Shown here one piece after another: positions 16,199 to 24,577 of a DNA stretch of 64,000 bases (its first letter is position 1; each line of letters starts with the position of its first letter). The notes below the pieces were generated by a model that had not been told where the DNA came from, ran no database searches, and saw only the letters and a program-made list of their open reading frames with translations. The stretch spans positions 1 through 64,000 of the forward strand of contig DATGGK010000038.1 of NCBI GenBank assembly GCA_035308565.1, read 5' to 3'. Origin of the DNA: JANXLS01 sp035308565. GTDB taxonomy: Bacteria; Planctomycetota; SZUA-567; H5-PLA8. The position numbers and the translations under genes were made by a program.

Positions 16199-17653
16199 CT
16201 ATAGCTTCGCCTTATTATCCACCCACCACGTCATCCATTCTTCGCGCTTCTGCAGCGTCTGGTGGGTCAGCTTCTTCAAACCGTCGATCATCGCTTCGCA
16301 CACCACCGGCTCCGTCGAATCCAACCCCGCGACGAGCGCGCCGATCGCGTTCTTTCCGCCGATTTCAACCAGCGCCGCGCTGGCGCTCTGAGCCGGCTCT
16401 TTCATTTTCTCGCTCTTCAGCGACGAAGCCAGCACGTCGTATGCGATCTGCGAATTGATGTCGTTCTGCCCAGCGCGCCACGCCAGCGACGAATAGACTA
16501 ATTGCCGCACTTCGATGAATTCGCTCTTCGTGGCCTTGTCCAATCCGGGATTGATCGCCGCCGCGTCATTCATGTTGGTCAGAATATCCACCGCGGCCAC
16601 CGAGAAGCCGAGGTCCAGGCTGTTCTTCACTTCCTCGCCTAGCGATGTAATCGCGCCGATGCGCGCTTCCGGATCGTTCGTGCGCAGCGCCGCTTGGAAA
16701 TCCAGCAGCCGCGTCGTGCGCTCCGCTATCTCCTGAACGCGCTTCTCGGTCCGCATCCGCTCTTGATTTCTTTTCTGCTCCGCCAGCGCTTGCTGCGCCT
16801 TGTCCTGAGCCTTTTGCATTTGATCGTAATCGAGCTTTGTATAGTACTTGTCGCCCACGCGAATCATCTGAAAAACGTGCTCCGCGTCCTTGCTCGCGTT
16901 GCCGTGATCGGGATCGATATCGAGCGCCGAGAGCACCCACTTGCGGTACGCGGGCGTGCGGTGCAGCAGGTCGCGGTACAGAAGTGCGATTTCATAGCAG
17001 CCGTTCGCATCGTTCGCGCGCAGTTCCTTTTCCTTGATTCCAATCGCCAGCAGCCAGGCACGGTCGCGCAACTGGCCCAAGTGTTCGAAATTCCCCATGG
17101 CAATGCCGCTATTCTTCGAGTTTCGAACGGACAGATCGATTTTCTGGCCGAGTTCGATCAGCCCCGCCGCATTCTTGGAATGTTCGAGCGTCAGGAATTT
17201 ATTCTCAAAGCGCTGCGCGTCAGGCGGAAGCTTGGCCAGTTCGACGATCGTCAATTCCTGCCCCGGACCATTTTTGTTCGGCGCCAGCGTGCCGCAAATC
17301 CAGACGTTGTCGAGCGCTTTCATTTCGGGCGCCGTTTTCCGCTTGGATTTGTCTTCAAAATTGATCACGCCATCCACGCCCGTCAGTTTCAACCCCTGCT
17401 GTCCGACAAACGATTCGAATTTCCCTTCGAAGCACACTTCCTTGTAGAGCGTATCTTTGGCCGACAGCGCTGTCGTGGGATCCACTTCGGTCCAATTCAA
17501 ATCGAGATAGCGCACGATCGTCACTGTCGTGCCGTTCGGTCCGTGGTACGTGGAATGCGGCAGGCTTTCCACGTCGAGCGGCGCAGTCTCCGCATACGCC
17601 GCGCCGTTCAACGCCAGTGCGAACAAAGTTATGAAAACGATTCTCTTCAGCAT
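16199..17653 (-). CDS. Secreted protein of unknown function with HEAT-like C-terminus
   Basis: From the ATG at 17653 the product is 484 residues with a clear signal peptide (MLKRIVFITLFALALNGAAYA). GGGA about 10 bases upstream supports this start over 17692. Residues about 25-170 are a beta-rich region (HGPNGTTVTIVRYLDLNW, CFEGKFESFVGQQG, VWICGTL) of unrecognised type. Residues about 190-270 are helical (GCYEIALLYRDLLHRTPAYRKWVLSALDIDPDHG). A Gln/Arg/Lys-rich coiled coil follows at about 275-310. The end is alpha-helical with HEAT-like spacing (ARIGAITSLGEEV, AIGALVAGLDSTEPVVCEAMIDGLKKL). It lies 76 bases downstream of the large TPR/propeller gene on the same strand, with a palindrome between, so co-transcription is possible. 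Not assigned to a family. Confidence 0.75.
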   Translation of the reverse strand: MLKRIVFITLFALALNGAAYAETAPLDVESLPHSTYHGPNGTTVTIVRYLDLNWTEVDPTTALSAKDTLYKEVCFEGKFESFVGQQGLKLTGVDGVINFEDKSKRKTAPEMKALDNVWICGTLAPNKNGPGQELTIVELAKLPPDAQRFENKFLTLEHSKNAAGLIELGQKIDLSVRNSKNSGIAMGNFEHLGQLRDRAWLLAIGIKEKELRANDANGCYEIALLYRDLLHRTPAYRKWVLSALDIDPDHGNASKDAEHVFQMIRVGDKYYTKLDYDQMQKAQDKAQQALAEQKRNQERMRTEKRVQEIAERTTRLLDFQAALRTNDPEARIGAITSLGEEVKNSLDLGFSVAAVDILTNMNDAAAINPGLDKATKSEFIEVRQLVYSSLAWRAGQNDINSQIAYDVLASSLKSEKMKEPAQSASAALVEIGGKNAIGALVAGLDSTEPVVCEAMIDGLKKLTHQTLQKREEWMTWWVDNKAKL

Positions 17654-17701
17654 ACGCGTCGATCCCTTTGTCGTGTCCCATTCGACCTTCAAGCTGAACC
17701 T

Positions 17702-17723
17702 GGACGGGCTTGGAAGCCCGTCC
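17702..17723. repeat. GGACGGGCTTGGAAGCCCGTCC palindrome
   Basis: A perfect 9-bp stem (GGACGGGCT/AGCCCGTCC) with a 4-base loop, directly between two minus-strand genes (ends at 17730 and starts at 17653). It is similar in design to the other short palindromes and could act as an intercistronic attenuator or terminator. Confidence 0.7.
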
Positions 17724-17729
17724 TGCGTG

Positions 17730-20700
17730 CTACTTCAACCCCACTGTTTCCGCCGGCACATTCACCGCGGCCGTGTTCTTGTTGACCACCGCGGCGCGTT
17801 CCGAACCCGCGGACTTGAACAGGCGCGCTTTCTTGTTCTCATTCAACACCGCGATATCCGGCCGCGCACCGCCGTGGCCCAGCAGCGCCACGGGACCCAG
17901 CATCCCCGGGTTCGGCAAGTGCGGCCCCGCCAGCATCGCGCCGTTTTCATCGAGGAACAGGAAGCACACTTCGTCGCGCATCACCACGAACAAGTCGTCG
18001 CAGCCGTCGTGATTGAAGTCCCAGGACGCCACTCCCAATCCAGGCCCGGGCAACGCGAACTTCGTTCCGGCCAATTTAAATTTCCCGTTCTTTTCTTCCA
18101 TCAGCATTACGCGCGAATTCTTTCCGCCGACGACCAGGGCCAGCCGCCGCGCGCCGGTCCGCGCGCACGTCACCACCGTCGCCGCCGTAATCACGCCTTC
18201 GTCTTTCATTGGCGAGCGCACGGTGCCCGCGCCCGACTTGTCCCATTCGCCCTTGTTGTACGGCACAAACCGCAACGGTTCTTCGGCCAGCGGCGTCACG
18301 ACCAGAAAGCCGGGGCCAAGATCGCTCGAGTTCCACACCAGTACATGTCCCTTGCCGCCGCCGCCCGGCATCGCAATGCTCATCGGTTTGTCGAAGTTCG
18401 AGCCGTCGCCGATCGAGATCGCCAGCACGCCCGCCGCGCCGGAATAGGCGGCCACCGCGGTTTTGTTGCGCCCCACTTCCATCGCCGCGATTGCCGAAAT
18501 CCCCGGCGCAAATTTCACCACCGGCCCCGCTTCCAGCTTTGACGCTTTCGCGAGGAACAGCTTCGCTTCACCGCTCCGCCAATTCGCCGCCAGCAGCCCC
18601 ATGTTCTCCTTGCCGTTGAGCGGAAACGCACACGCCGCCGAATACCGCGCGCCATCCGCCAGCGAAACACCCTGTTTCGAACCGTCGGCGGAATAATACA
18701 GCACTTGCGTTGCGCCCTGTCCAACGCTCCCGTGCGTCACGACCAGATCCTTCTCGCCATCGCCATTGGCATCCACGCTCAGCATGCCGATGTTGCGCGT
18801 CTCCGGCGCCAATCCCAGATCGAGTTCCGGTCCAATGTCGTAGCCAAACTGGCTCGATACCGTGAAATTTTTCGTCGTGGAAAAGAGGTCCTTGCGCGCC
18901 CCTTCCGGGCCAATCCAGTAACCTTTGATGGTCAGTTCCACGTTGTATTTTTCGCCGCGCTTGAGCGCGTCGGCATCCTTCGATTCCGACGTCCAGACAA
19001 GAGTGCCGTCCTCAACCGCCATTCCCAGCGGTCGCTCCTTGAAGAAGAATTCCTTCTTCCAACCCGGCAGCGACTCATCCAATTCAGCGACGCCTTCGAG
19101 TTCCGGTTTCCACGTCCAGCGCGAGAAAACCGAGAAGTCCTTCTCGGGCGTGTTGACGATCTTCACCTTCGTACCATCAAAGCGCGGCGGCAGCACCGGC
19201 ATCTTCACCGAGACTGGCTGCGGATTCGGATTGACCGGCGCAACGTCGGTCCCGTTGTTGTTGGCCAGGATCGGCGCCGTCGCGTTGGGCCGCGTGGTGT
19301 TTTTCTTCTTTGAAATTCCAACCATCGCCAGATAGGGATCGAGCAGCGTTGTGAAATAGCCCACGGCCACCAGCGCCGCCGCCGTGCCGGTCGCGAACAC
19401 GAACAGCTTGCGGAAAATCGATCCTTTATTCTGCGCGGAAGGAATCGCCGCCGCGCCGCCTTCGCCGTCCACGGCTTCGAGTTTCGCCGCGTCTTGAATC
19501 GGCGTCGAACCCATCAGCGTCAAACAGCCGTTGCACGTGGCCTTGCCTTCGTGCATCGAAATTTCGTCTTCGTCAAAGAAGCGCAGGCACCATTCGCATT
19601 GAATATGCTGGCTCAATCCTTTTCCGGTTTCCGAAACGCCGTGCGCCAGGAACCACGCGCGCAAGCGCTCCGCGCGCGGCCCTTCGGGATGCTCTTCCAC
19701 ATAGCGCCGGTACGACTTCAGCGCCTTCGGGCTGTCGCCGCCTTTTTCGGCGCACTGCCCCAGGAAATAAAGCGCTTCCGCGGATTGCGGCTTCAAATCC
19801 AGCGCGCGCGAAAACGCATCCGCCGCCCGCTCGAAATCCCCCAGCCGCATGTGCGCGCGGCCCAGCAAAATGTACGTGCGCACGTGGTCCGGATCTTCGA
19901 CCAGAATTCGCTCGCAATCCTCAACCGTTTGCCCGCCCGCGCACGTTTTGAATTTCTCCAGCGCCGACTGATACGCTTCGTCGGTCGGCGTCGCAATCGG
20001 TTCGGTGTCTTCATAGCCGTCATCTTCGAACGACGGCGAGCCGTCCGCTTCAGCGACGCCTTTGACGTGCATGATCCACTGCCGCATCTTCGCGCCGTCC
20101 AGCGCGTCGGGCATCAGCCGCAGGAACGTTTCGTATACTTCCGCCGCTTCCACGTTGCGGTCCATTGCGCGCAGCGTAAAGCCCAGCACGTAATAGGGCG
20201 AAGGGTCCATCGGCGCCAACTGGATCGCCTTGTCCAGATGCTCGATTCCTTCCTTTAACTTCTCCTGCCGCACGTACGTCTTGCCCAAAGACGTGTGCGC
20301 CTCCGAGCATTCCGGGTCGCTCTCCAGCGCCTGTTGCGCGAGGTTCAGCGCCTCGTCGAGACTGCCCGCAGCGAATTGATCCAGACTCTGCTCCACCAGA
20401 TTGATCGCGCGGTTCTTGTCTTCCGGTGTCGCTTCCTGCCCCGGCTTGCGAAAAACGCCCGTCGCCAGCGCCGGCACCTGCTGCGTGCGCAGCACCTTCG
20501 ACACTTGCGTGCCCGTGTGCAGTCCCTGCGCCGCCGCGGCGGGAGCGCCGCCCTGCTCGTATTCGCCGATTGCGTTCATCGGCGCGGCCATCGCAGTGTT
20601 TCCCGCCGCCGCTTCCCATGCCGCCATCTTTTTGATTTTCGGTGCTTCCGCCGATTTCTTTTTCTTCGCTTCCGGCGCGCGTTCCGGCATTTCCAGCGCC

Positions 20701-21641
20701 GGGGCGGACGTCAATCCATTCTCGCTAAGAACTGTATTGATCCAATCGCTGATCCGCTCCGCTTCTTCGACTTCCGGCTCCAAATCCAGAAAGCGCCGGT
20801 ATGCCGCGGCCGCTTGAAGATTGCTTCCCTGCCGGCGCAGCACGAATCCCAGATTGTTGTACGCTTCGCCATACGTCGCATCGCGGAAGATCGATTCGTA
20901 CAGCGAAGCCATTGCTTCGTCGTAGCGTTCCAGATCGATCAGCACCATCGCCTTGTTGTTGTGCGCCATCGCGAAAGTCGGATCGGCGTTGATCGCTTCC
21001 TGATACACTTCCAGCGCCTGATCGAATTCGCCGCGATCGAAATGATCCAGCCCGCGCTGCAAAAGCTGCTCAGCGTTCGCGCGCGAGGCTTGAGCCGCGG
21101 CCGGATCCGTTTCGTTTTGCGCCGCTGCGTGTTCTTGCTCCTGCTGCTCCTGCTCCTGTTGCTCCGCATTTTGTTCCTGCTGCTCGGCAAGCTTCTCGTC
21201 AAAATCCTCCTGTGTGGGCCGGCCCGTGTGCGTTTCAAGCGACGGCGTCTTCGGCGCGGTCTGCGTGAACATGCTCGCATTGGGCATGCTCGGTGCCGCG
21301 ACCGGGCGCACCATTGCACTCATCGCTGGAATCGCCCCTTGGCTGCGGATCGCCGACATCTTCGGCATCTGCTGCGACTTCAACATCACCGATTTTGTTT
21401 TGGAGCCGGGCACTTTCAATTTGCCCGAAATCAACGATGGCGCGCGCACGCTGCCCGGCGGCGGCGGCGCGATGTTTCCGGGAATTGCGGCCAATGACGC
21501 TTTAGGCTGAAACAGCGCCGATTGCCCTTGTGCAGGAACCGGCTGCGGTAAATTCGGAGCGGCTGACGGAGCCGGCGCTGCCCCTGTCGCGCCATTTTTG
21601 CGCAACAAAAAGCTCGCTTGCGGTTTTGCATTATCGCCCAT
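17730..21641 (-). CDS. TPR, zinc-ribbon, membrane-span, beta-propeller protein
   Basis: A 1,303-residue protein starting at ATG 21641 without a signal peptide. Order: a Pro/Ala/Ser-rich disordered tail (1-150) with an acidic Gln/Glu stretch (about 150-180); several TPRs in two blocks (about 190-310 and 390-640, for example FDRGEFDQALEVYQEAI and YILLGRAHMRLGDFERAADA); a C2C2 zinc ribbon (CEWC and CNGC, about 680-705); one membrane span (FVFATGTAAALVAVGYFTTLL, about 745-768); an Ig-like segment; then FG-GAP blades to the end (DANGDGEKDLVVTHG, DFNHDGCDDLFVVM). The topology implied is TPRs and zinc ribbon in the cytoplasm and a propeller outside. The start lies 113 bases after the stop of pilT on the same strand. 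A link to pili or secretion is possible, but no motif proves it. Confidence 0.82.
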   Translation of the reverse strand: MGDNAKPQASFLLRKNGATGAAPAPSAAPNLPQPVPAQGQSALFQPKASLAAIPGNIAPPPPGSVRAPSLISGKLKVPGSKTKSVMLKSQQMPKMSAIRSQGAIPAMSAMVRPVAAPSMPNASMFTQTAPKTPSLETHTGRPTQEDFDEKLAEQQEQNAEQQEQEQQEQEHAAAQNETDPAAAQASRANAEQLLQRGLDHFDRGEFDQALEVYQEAINADPTFAMAHNNKAMVLIDLERYDEAMASLYESIFRDATYGEAYNNLGFVLRRQGSNLQAAAAYRRFLDLEPEVEEAERISDWINTVLSENGLTSAPALEMPERAPEAKKKKSAEAPKIKKMAAWEAAAGNTAMAAPMNAIGEYEQGGAPAAAAQGLHTGTQVSKVLRTQQVPALATGVFRKPGQEATPEDKNRAINLVEQSLDQFAAGSLDEALNLAQQALESDPECSEAHTSLGKTYVRQEKLKEGIEHLDKAIQLAPMDPSPYYVLGFTLRAMDRNVEAAEVYETFLRLMPDALDGAKMRQWIMHVKGVAEADGSPSFEDDGYEDTEPIATPTDEAYQSALEKFKTCAGGQTVEDCERILVEDPDHVRTYILLGRAHMRLGDFERAADAFSRALDLKPQSAEALYFLGQCAEKGGDSPKALKSYRRYVEEHPEGPRAERLRAWFLAHGVSETGKGLSQHIQCEWCLRFFDEDEISMHEGKATCNGCLTLMGSTPIQDAAKLEAVDGEGGAAAIPSAQNKGSIFRKLFVFATGTAAALVAVGYFTTLLDPYLAMVGISKKKNTTRPNATAPILANNNGTDVAPVNPNPQPVSVKMPVLPPRFDGTKVKIVNTPEKDFSVFSRWTWKPELEGVAELDESLPGWKKEFFFKERPLGMAVEDGTLVWTSESKDADALKRGEKYNVELTIKGYWIGPEGARKDLFSTTKNFTVSSQFGYDIGPELDLGLAPETRNIGMLSVDANGDGEKDLVVTHGSVGQGATQVLYYSADGSKQGVSLADGARYSAACAFPLNGKENMGLLAANWRSGEAKLFLAKASKLEAGPVVKFAPGISAIAAMEVGRNKTAVAAYSGAAGVLAISIGDGSNFDKPMSIAMPGGGGKGHVLVWNSSDLGPGFLVVTPLAEEPLRFVPYNKGEWDKSGAGTVRSPMKDEGVITAATVVTCARTGARRLALVVGGKNSRVMLMEEKNGKFKLAGTKFALPGPGLGVASWDFNHDGCDDLFVVMRDEVCFLFLDENGAMLAGPHLPNPGMLGPVALLGHGGARPDIAVLNENKKARLFKSAGSERAAVVNKNTAAVNVPAETVGLK

Positions 21642-21754
21642 GGGCGTCTATCCTCACGGTCTGCGGTCACAATTTGGCCACAAATTGTCAGTTCACGTGG
21701 CACCAGCAGAAAGGGAGCAAACCCAACGCCAAGCGGTATGCGGCGTGATATAAA

Positions 21755-22846
21755 TCAGATCATATCGACATTTATTGTGCGGCCCGTTTCTTCCTTCAGC
21801 CGTTTCACGAAGTCCTCTCTTTCAACGGACTTACCATACGCTTCTTCCGGAGCGACCTTGTCGCTCTTCACCAATTCCACAAGTGAATCGTTGAGCGATA
21901 CCATGCCCAATTTGCGCCCAATCGACATCTGTGACGGAATTTGGTAGGTCTTCCCATCGCGAATCAACGACGACATTGCACTTGTGATTACCAATACTTC
22001 TAAAGCCGCGATACGTCCGCCCGTCTTTTTCTTCAGCAAATTCTGTGATACGACGCCCTTCAGCGATGTGCTCAGCATCGTGCGAATCTGCTGCTGCCGA
22101 TCCGACGGGAATTGATCGATCAGCCGGTCCACGGTGCTCGCCGCCGTCGTCGTGTGCAGCGTTCCAAACACAAGATGCCCCGTCTCCGCCGTTTCGATTG
22201 CGATTTCAATCGTCTCCAAATCGCGCATTTCACCGATCAGCACGATGTCCGGCGATTCGCGCAGCGCCGCGCGCAGCGCGCGCTTGAAACTGGTTGTGTG
22301 CGCGTGAACCTCGCGCTGGTTGACCAGCGCCATTTTGTTGGGATGCACAAATTCGATCGGATCTTCGATGGTGATGATGTGGCATTTGCGCTGGCGGTTG
22401 ATGTAATCGACCATCGCGCACAACGTCGTCGATTTTCCCGATCCCGTCGGGCCGGTCACGACGATGAGCCCTTTCTGCAATTTGCAGAAATCGATGATCG
22501 ACTTGGGCAGCCCCAAATCTTCAGTCGTGACGATCTTGGTCGGAATCAAGCGGAACACGCCGCCCATGCCCAGCCGGTTGCGAAAGACATTGCAGCGAAA
22601 TCGGCCGCAACCTGCCAGTTCGTACGCAAAATCGGTATCGTTCGTCTCCTTGAATTCATCGCGGTTGCGCTGCGGCATGATTTCGCTCAAGACCATCTCG
22701 GCCTCTTCCGCCGACACCTCGCCGAATTCCTCCAATTGCGCGATGTCGCCCGAAATCTTGAAGCACGGTTTGACGCCCACCGAGATCATCAAATCCGACG
22801 CCCCGCGTTCCAGCATGAGTTGAAAGAGAATATCGATCTGAGCCAT
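21755..22846 (-). CDS. pilT: Type IV pilus retraction ATPase PilT
   Basis: 363 residues, typical for PilT. It powers pilus retraction from the cytoplasmic face of the inner membrane by ATP hydrolysis in a hexamer. Visible motifs in order: an N-terminal PAS-like domain (GASDLMISVGVKPCFKISG), Walker A GPTGSGKST, an Asp box (IITIEDPIEFVH), Walker B-like IVLIGEMRDLETI, a His box (GHLVFGTLHTTTAASTVDRLID) and a C-terminal SSLIRDGKTYQ helix, which matches the AIRNLIRE region needed for retraction. No pilin, PilB or PilC gene is nearby. It reads into the TPR/propeller gene 113 bases downstream, which may make the two an operon. Confidence 0.95.
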   Translation of the reverse strand: MAQIDILFQLMLERGASDLMISVGVKPCFKISGDIAQLEEFGEVSAEEAEMVLSEIMPQRNRDEFKETNDTDFAYELAGCGRFRCNVFRNRLGMGGVFRLIPTKIVTTEDLGLPKSIIDFCKLQKGLIVVTGPTGSGKSTTLCAMVDYINRQRKCHIITIEDPIEFVHPNKMALVNQREVHAHTTSFKRALRAALRESPDIVLIGEMRDLETIEIAIETAETGHLVFGTLHTTTAASTVDRLIDQFPSDRQQQIRTMLSTSLKGVVSQNLLKKKTGGRIAALEVLVITSAMSSLIRDGKTYQIPSQMSIGRKLGMVSLNDSLVELVKSDKVAPEEAYGKSVEREDFVKRLKEETGRTINVDMI

Positions 22847-22984
22847 GTCGCCGCACCGTTCCCGTAATTCACCCGCGCCGATGCGGCGCGTTCAAATTAT
22901 CTTCGGCGATTTTGAAGCCATAGCCAACAAATTCGAGCAGCGCGCGGCGCTTTTGCGCTGCACATGCGCGTATAAATCTTCTCT

Positions 22985-23036
22985 CGCAAAGAGGCAAAGT
23001 CGCGGAGAATCCGGCGGTTCTCTCTGCGCCTTTGCT
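22985..23036. repeat. Imperfect inverted repeat (GCAAAG...CTTTGC)
   Basis: GCAAAGAGGCAAAGTCGCGGAGAA and TTCTCTCTGCGCCTTTGC are imperfect complements around CCGGCGG, in the 196-base gap between the stop of the Trm112-like gene and the start of pilT. The rest of that gap holds nothing recognisable. Confidence 0.55.
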
Positions 23037-23042
23037 GAACGC

Positions 23043-23258
23043 TCACTTTTCGATTTTCGCATTCGCAATCAACAAATCCGGAATCCCATCATTGTCGATC
23101 GCATACACCCGCCCGCAATCCTTGCAGTGCAACCCCGTCGGCGCTTCCACAGGCCCGCGCAATTCCAATTCGCCAAGCGCAAGCGTGGATTTGCCCTTCA
23201 CGGGCCGGGTGACACAATGCGGGCAGGCCAGGTCTTTCACGAACTCAGGGTCGAACAT
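23043..23258 (-). CDS. Trm112-like small zinc-binding protein
   Basis: 71 residues from the ATG at 23258 (MFDPEFVKDLACPHC). Two pairs of cysteines, CPHC near residue 14 and CKDC near residue 46, with GRVYAIDNDGIPDLLI after them, match the Trm112/UPF0434 family. In that family the zinc ribbon stabilises partner methyltransferases. The family is usually 55-70 residues, so the extension upstream to 23291 (MRDCSAKEKLR) is not needed. It sits between pilT and the divergent glycosyltransferase pair, with no methyltransferase in view. Small cytoplasmic adaptor; partner unknown. Confidence 0.82.
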   Translation of the reverse strand: MFDPEFVKDLACPHCVTRPVKGKSTLALGELELRGPVEAPTGLHCKDCGRVYAIDNDGIPDLLIANAKIEK

Positions 23259-23420
23259 TCTTAATTTCTCTTTTGCAGAGCAGTCACGCAAGCTCCGTCG
23301 ACTCCGCGCAGTGTAACTTACAATCCAGCAGCTGCTGGCCTCAAACGCCGGAAGGATAAGCGTTCCTTCGCTTTTTTTCCACAGCGCAACACGCGGCGTC
23401 AGATTATTCTAAGCGATCAC

Positions 23421-24509
23421 ATGCCCACCTCCCTCCACCTCTCCACAGCCCGCTCCTGGCGCGGCGGCGAGAATCAGATTCACTTGCTCGTTCGCGGCCT
23501 GCTCACGAGTTGCGAGCGCGCGGTGGTCGTTGCGCCGCCTGGATCGCCGCTGCTGGCGCGGTGTGTGCGCGACAAAATCGAGTCACACCCCATTCACGTG
23601 CGCGCGGAGTGGGATATTTATGGCGCGTGGAAACTCTCGCGGCTGCTGCGAAAAGTGCGGCCGGATATTCTGCATCTGCATGACGGACACGCCGTGTTGC
23701 CGGGGAAAATGGCCGCGCGCATGGCGGGGCTGAAAAACTTGAAGCTCGTCGCGCACCGCCGCACGGTTTTTAAATTGAAGAGCAAAAAAAAGTACGGCGG
23801 GCGCATCGATCGCGTTATCGCTATCAGCCGAGCGGTAAAGGATCAATTGGCCGCGGCAGGAATTCCTGACGAGAAAATTCGCGTCGTGTACAGCGGCGTC
23901 GAATTTCCGGCACTGTTGGCGGCGGATGCGCCAGAAGTGCGGGCGCTGCGCGAGAAGCACGCGATTCCCGAAGCTGCATTCGTGCTCGCGCACGCGGCGG
24001 CGCTTACGCGGGAGAAACGACAGCGGGATATGATCGCTGCCATAGCGCAAGCGTCAGGCACCAAAGAGCTTCATTTGATCATCGCAGGCAGTGGTGAATT
24101 GCGTTCAGAACTGGAAGCATTCGCCGACACGGTTGCGCCGAAGCGCGTTCATTTTCTCGATTTTCTGAACGATCTCCGTCCGCTCTGGTCCATGTCTTCG
24201 CTCGCGATTTACGCGAGCGAAGCCGAAGGCCTCTGCACCGCGCTCATCGAAGCGCAGGGCGCCGGCCTTCCCGCCATCGTGTCGCGCGCAGGCGGAATGG
24301 TTGAAGTGGTTGAAGATAATGAAACGGGTGTTATCTTTAATGTCGGCGATACAGATGCGTTGAGCCGTGCGATCCTCTCTCTGCATGACGATCCCGCGCG
24401 CCGGTTGCGCATGGGCGAGAAAGCCCGTGTGCGGGCGCGTGCCTTGTTTTCAGCGGAGGCGATGGTTGAAGGCGTGGCGGCAGTCTATCGTGAATTGACG
24501 GAAGAATAG
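23421..24509 (+). CDS. Glycosyltransferase family 4
   Basis: 362 residues with the two-domain GT-B layout. The N-terminal domain opens HLSTARSWRGGENQ, the Gly-rich acceptor-side loop. The C-terminal donor domain has ALTREKRQRDMIAA and the hallmark EAEGLCTALIEAQGAGLPAI, carrying the paired Glu (E-x7-E) that binds the nucleotide-sugar, then VEDNETGVIFNVGD. Retaining GT4 enzymes transfer sugars from nucleotide-sugars to lipid carriers or growing glycans. It is followed by a GT9 gene 68 bases downstream, separated by a palindromic element, so both probably act on lipopolysaccharide core or another cell-surface glycan. Sugar and acceptor cannot be told from the sequence. Confidence 0.9.
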   Translation: MPTSLHLSTARSWRGGENQIHLLVRGLLTSCERAVVVAPPGSPLLARCVRDKIESHPIHVRAEWDIYGAWKLSRLLRKVRPDILHLHDGHAVLPGKMAARMAGLKNLKLVAHRRTVFKLKSKKKYGGRIDRVIAISRAVKDQLAAAGIPDEKIRVVYSGVEFPALLAADAPEVRALREKHAIPEAAFVLAHAAALTREKRQRDMIAAIAQASGTKELHLIIAGSGELRSELEAFADTVAPKRVHFLDFLNDLRPLWSMSSLAIYASEAEGLCTALIEAQGAGLPAIVSRAGGMVEVVEDNETGVIFNVGDTDALSRAILSLHDDPARRLRMGEKARVRARALFSAEAMVEGVAAVYRELTEE

Positions 24510-24514
24510 TGCTG

Positions 24515-24562
24515 GGTGGGGCAGGCATTCCTGCCCGGCAGACAAAGAATGTCCGCCCCACC
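24515..24562. repeat. Multi-hairpin palindromic element between the glycosyltransferase genes
   Basis: Outer stem GGTGGGGC (24515-24522) with GCCCCACC (24555-24562) encloses two hairpins, GGCAGG-CATT-CCTGCC (24520-24535) and GACA..TGTC (24541-24553). It has the same branched design as 15117-15191. It starts six bases after the GT4 stop and ends directly against the ribosome site of the GT9 gene, so folding could affect GT9 translation. Confidence 0.75.
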
Positions 24563-24567
24563 GGAGG
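24563..24567 (+). promoter_or_regulatory. Ribosome binding site fixing a GTG start at 24578
   Basis: GGAGG, ten bases before GTG at 24578. The alternative GTG at 24509 overlaps the previous stop codon and would translate the palindromic element, so the downstream start is preferred. Confidence 0.6.
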
Positions 24568-24577
24568 AATTTTCGAA

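Noticed and set aside
24509..24577. An upstream GTG start for the GT9 gene
   Set aside because: It would translate the branched palindrome; a GGAGG site selects the GTG at 24578.
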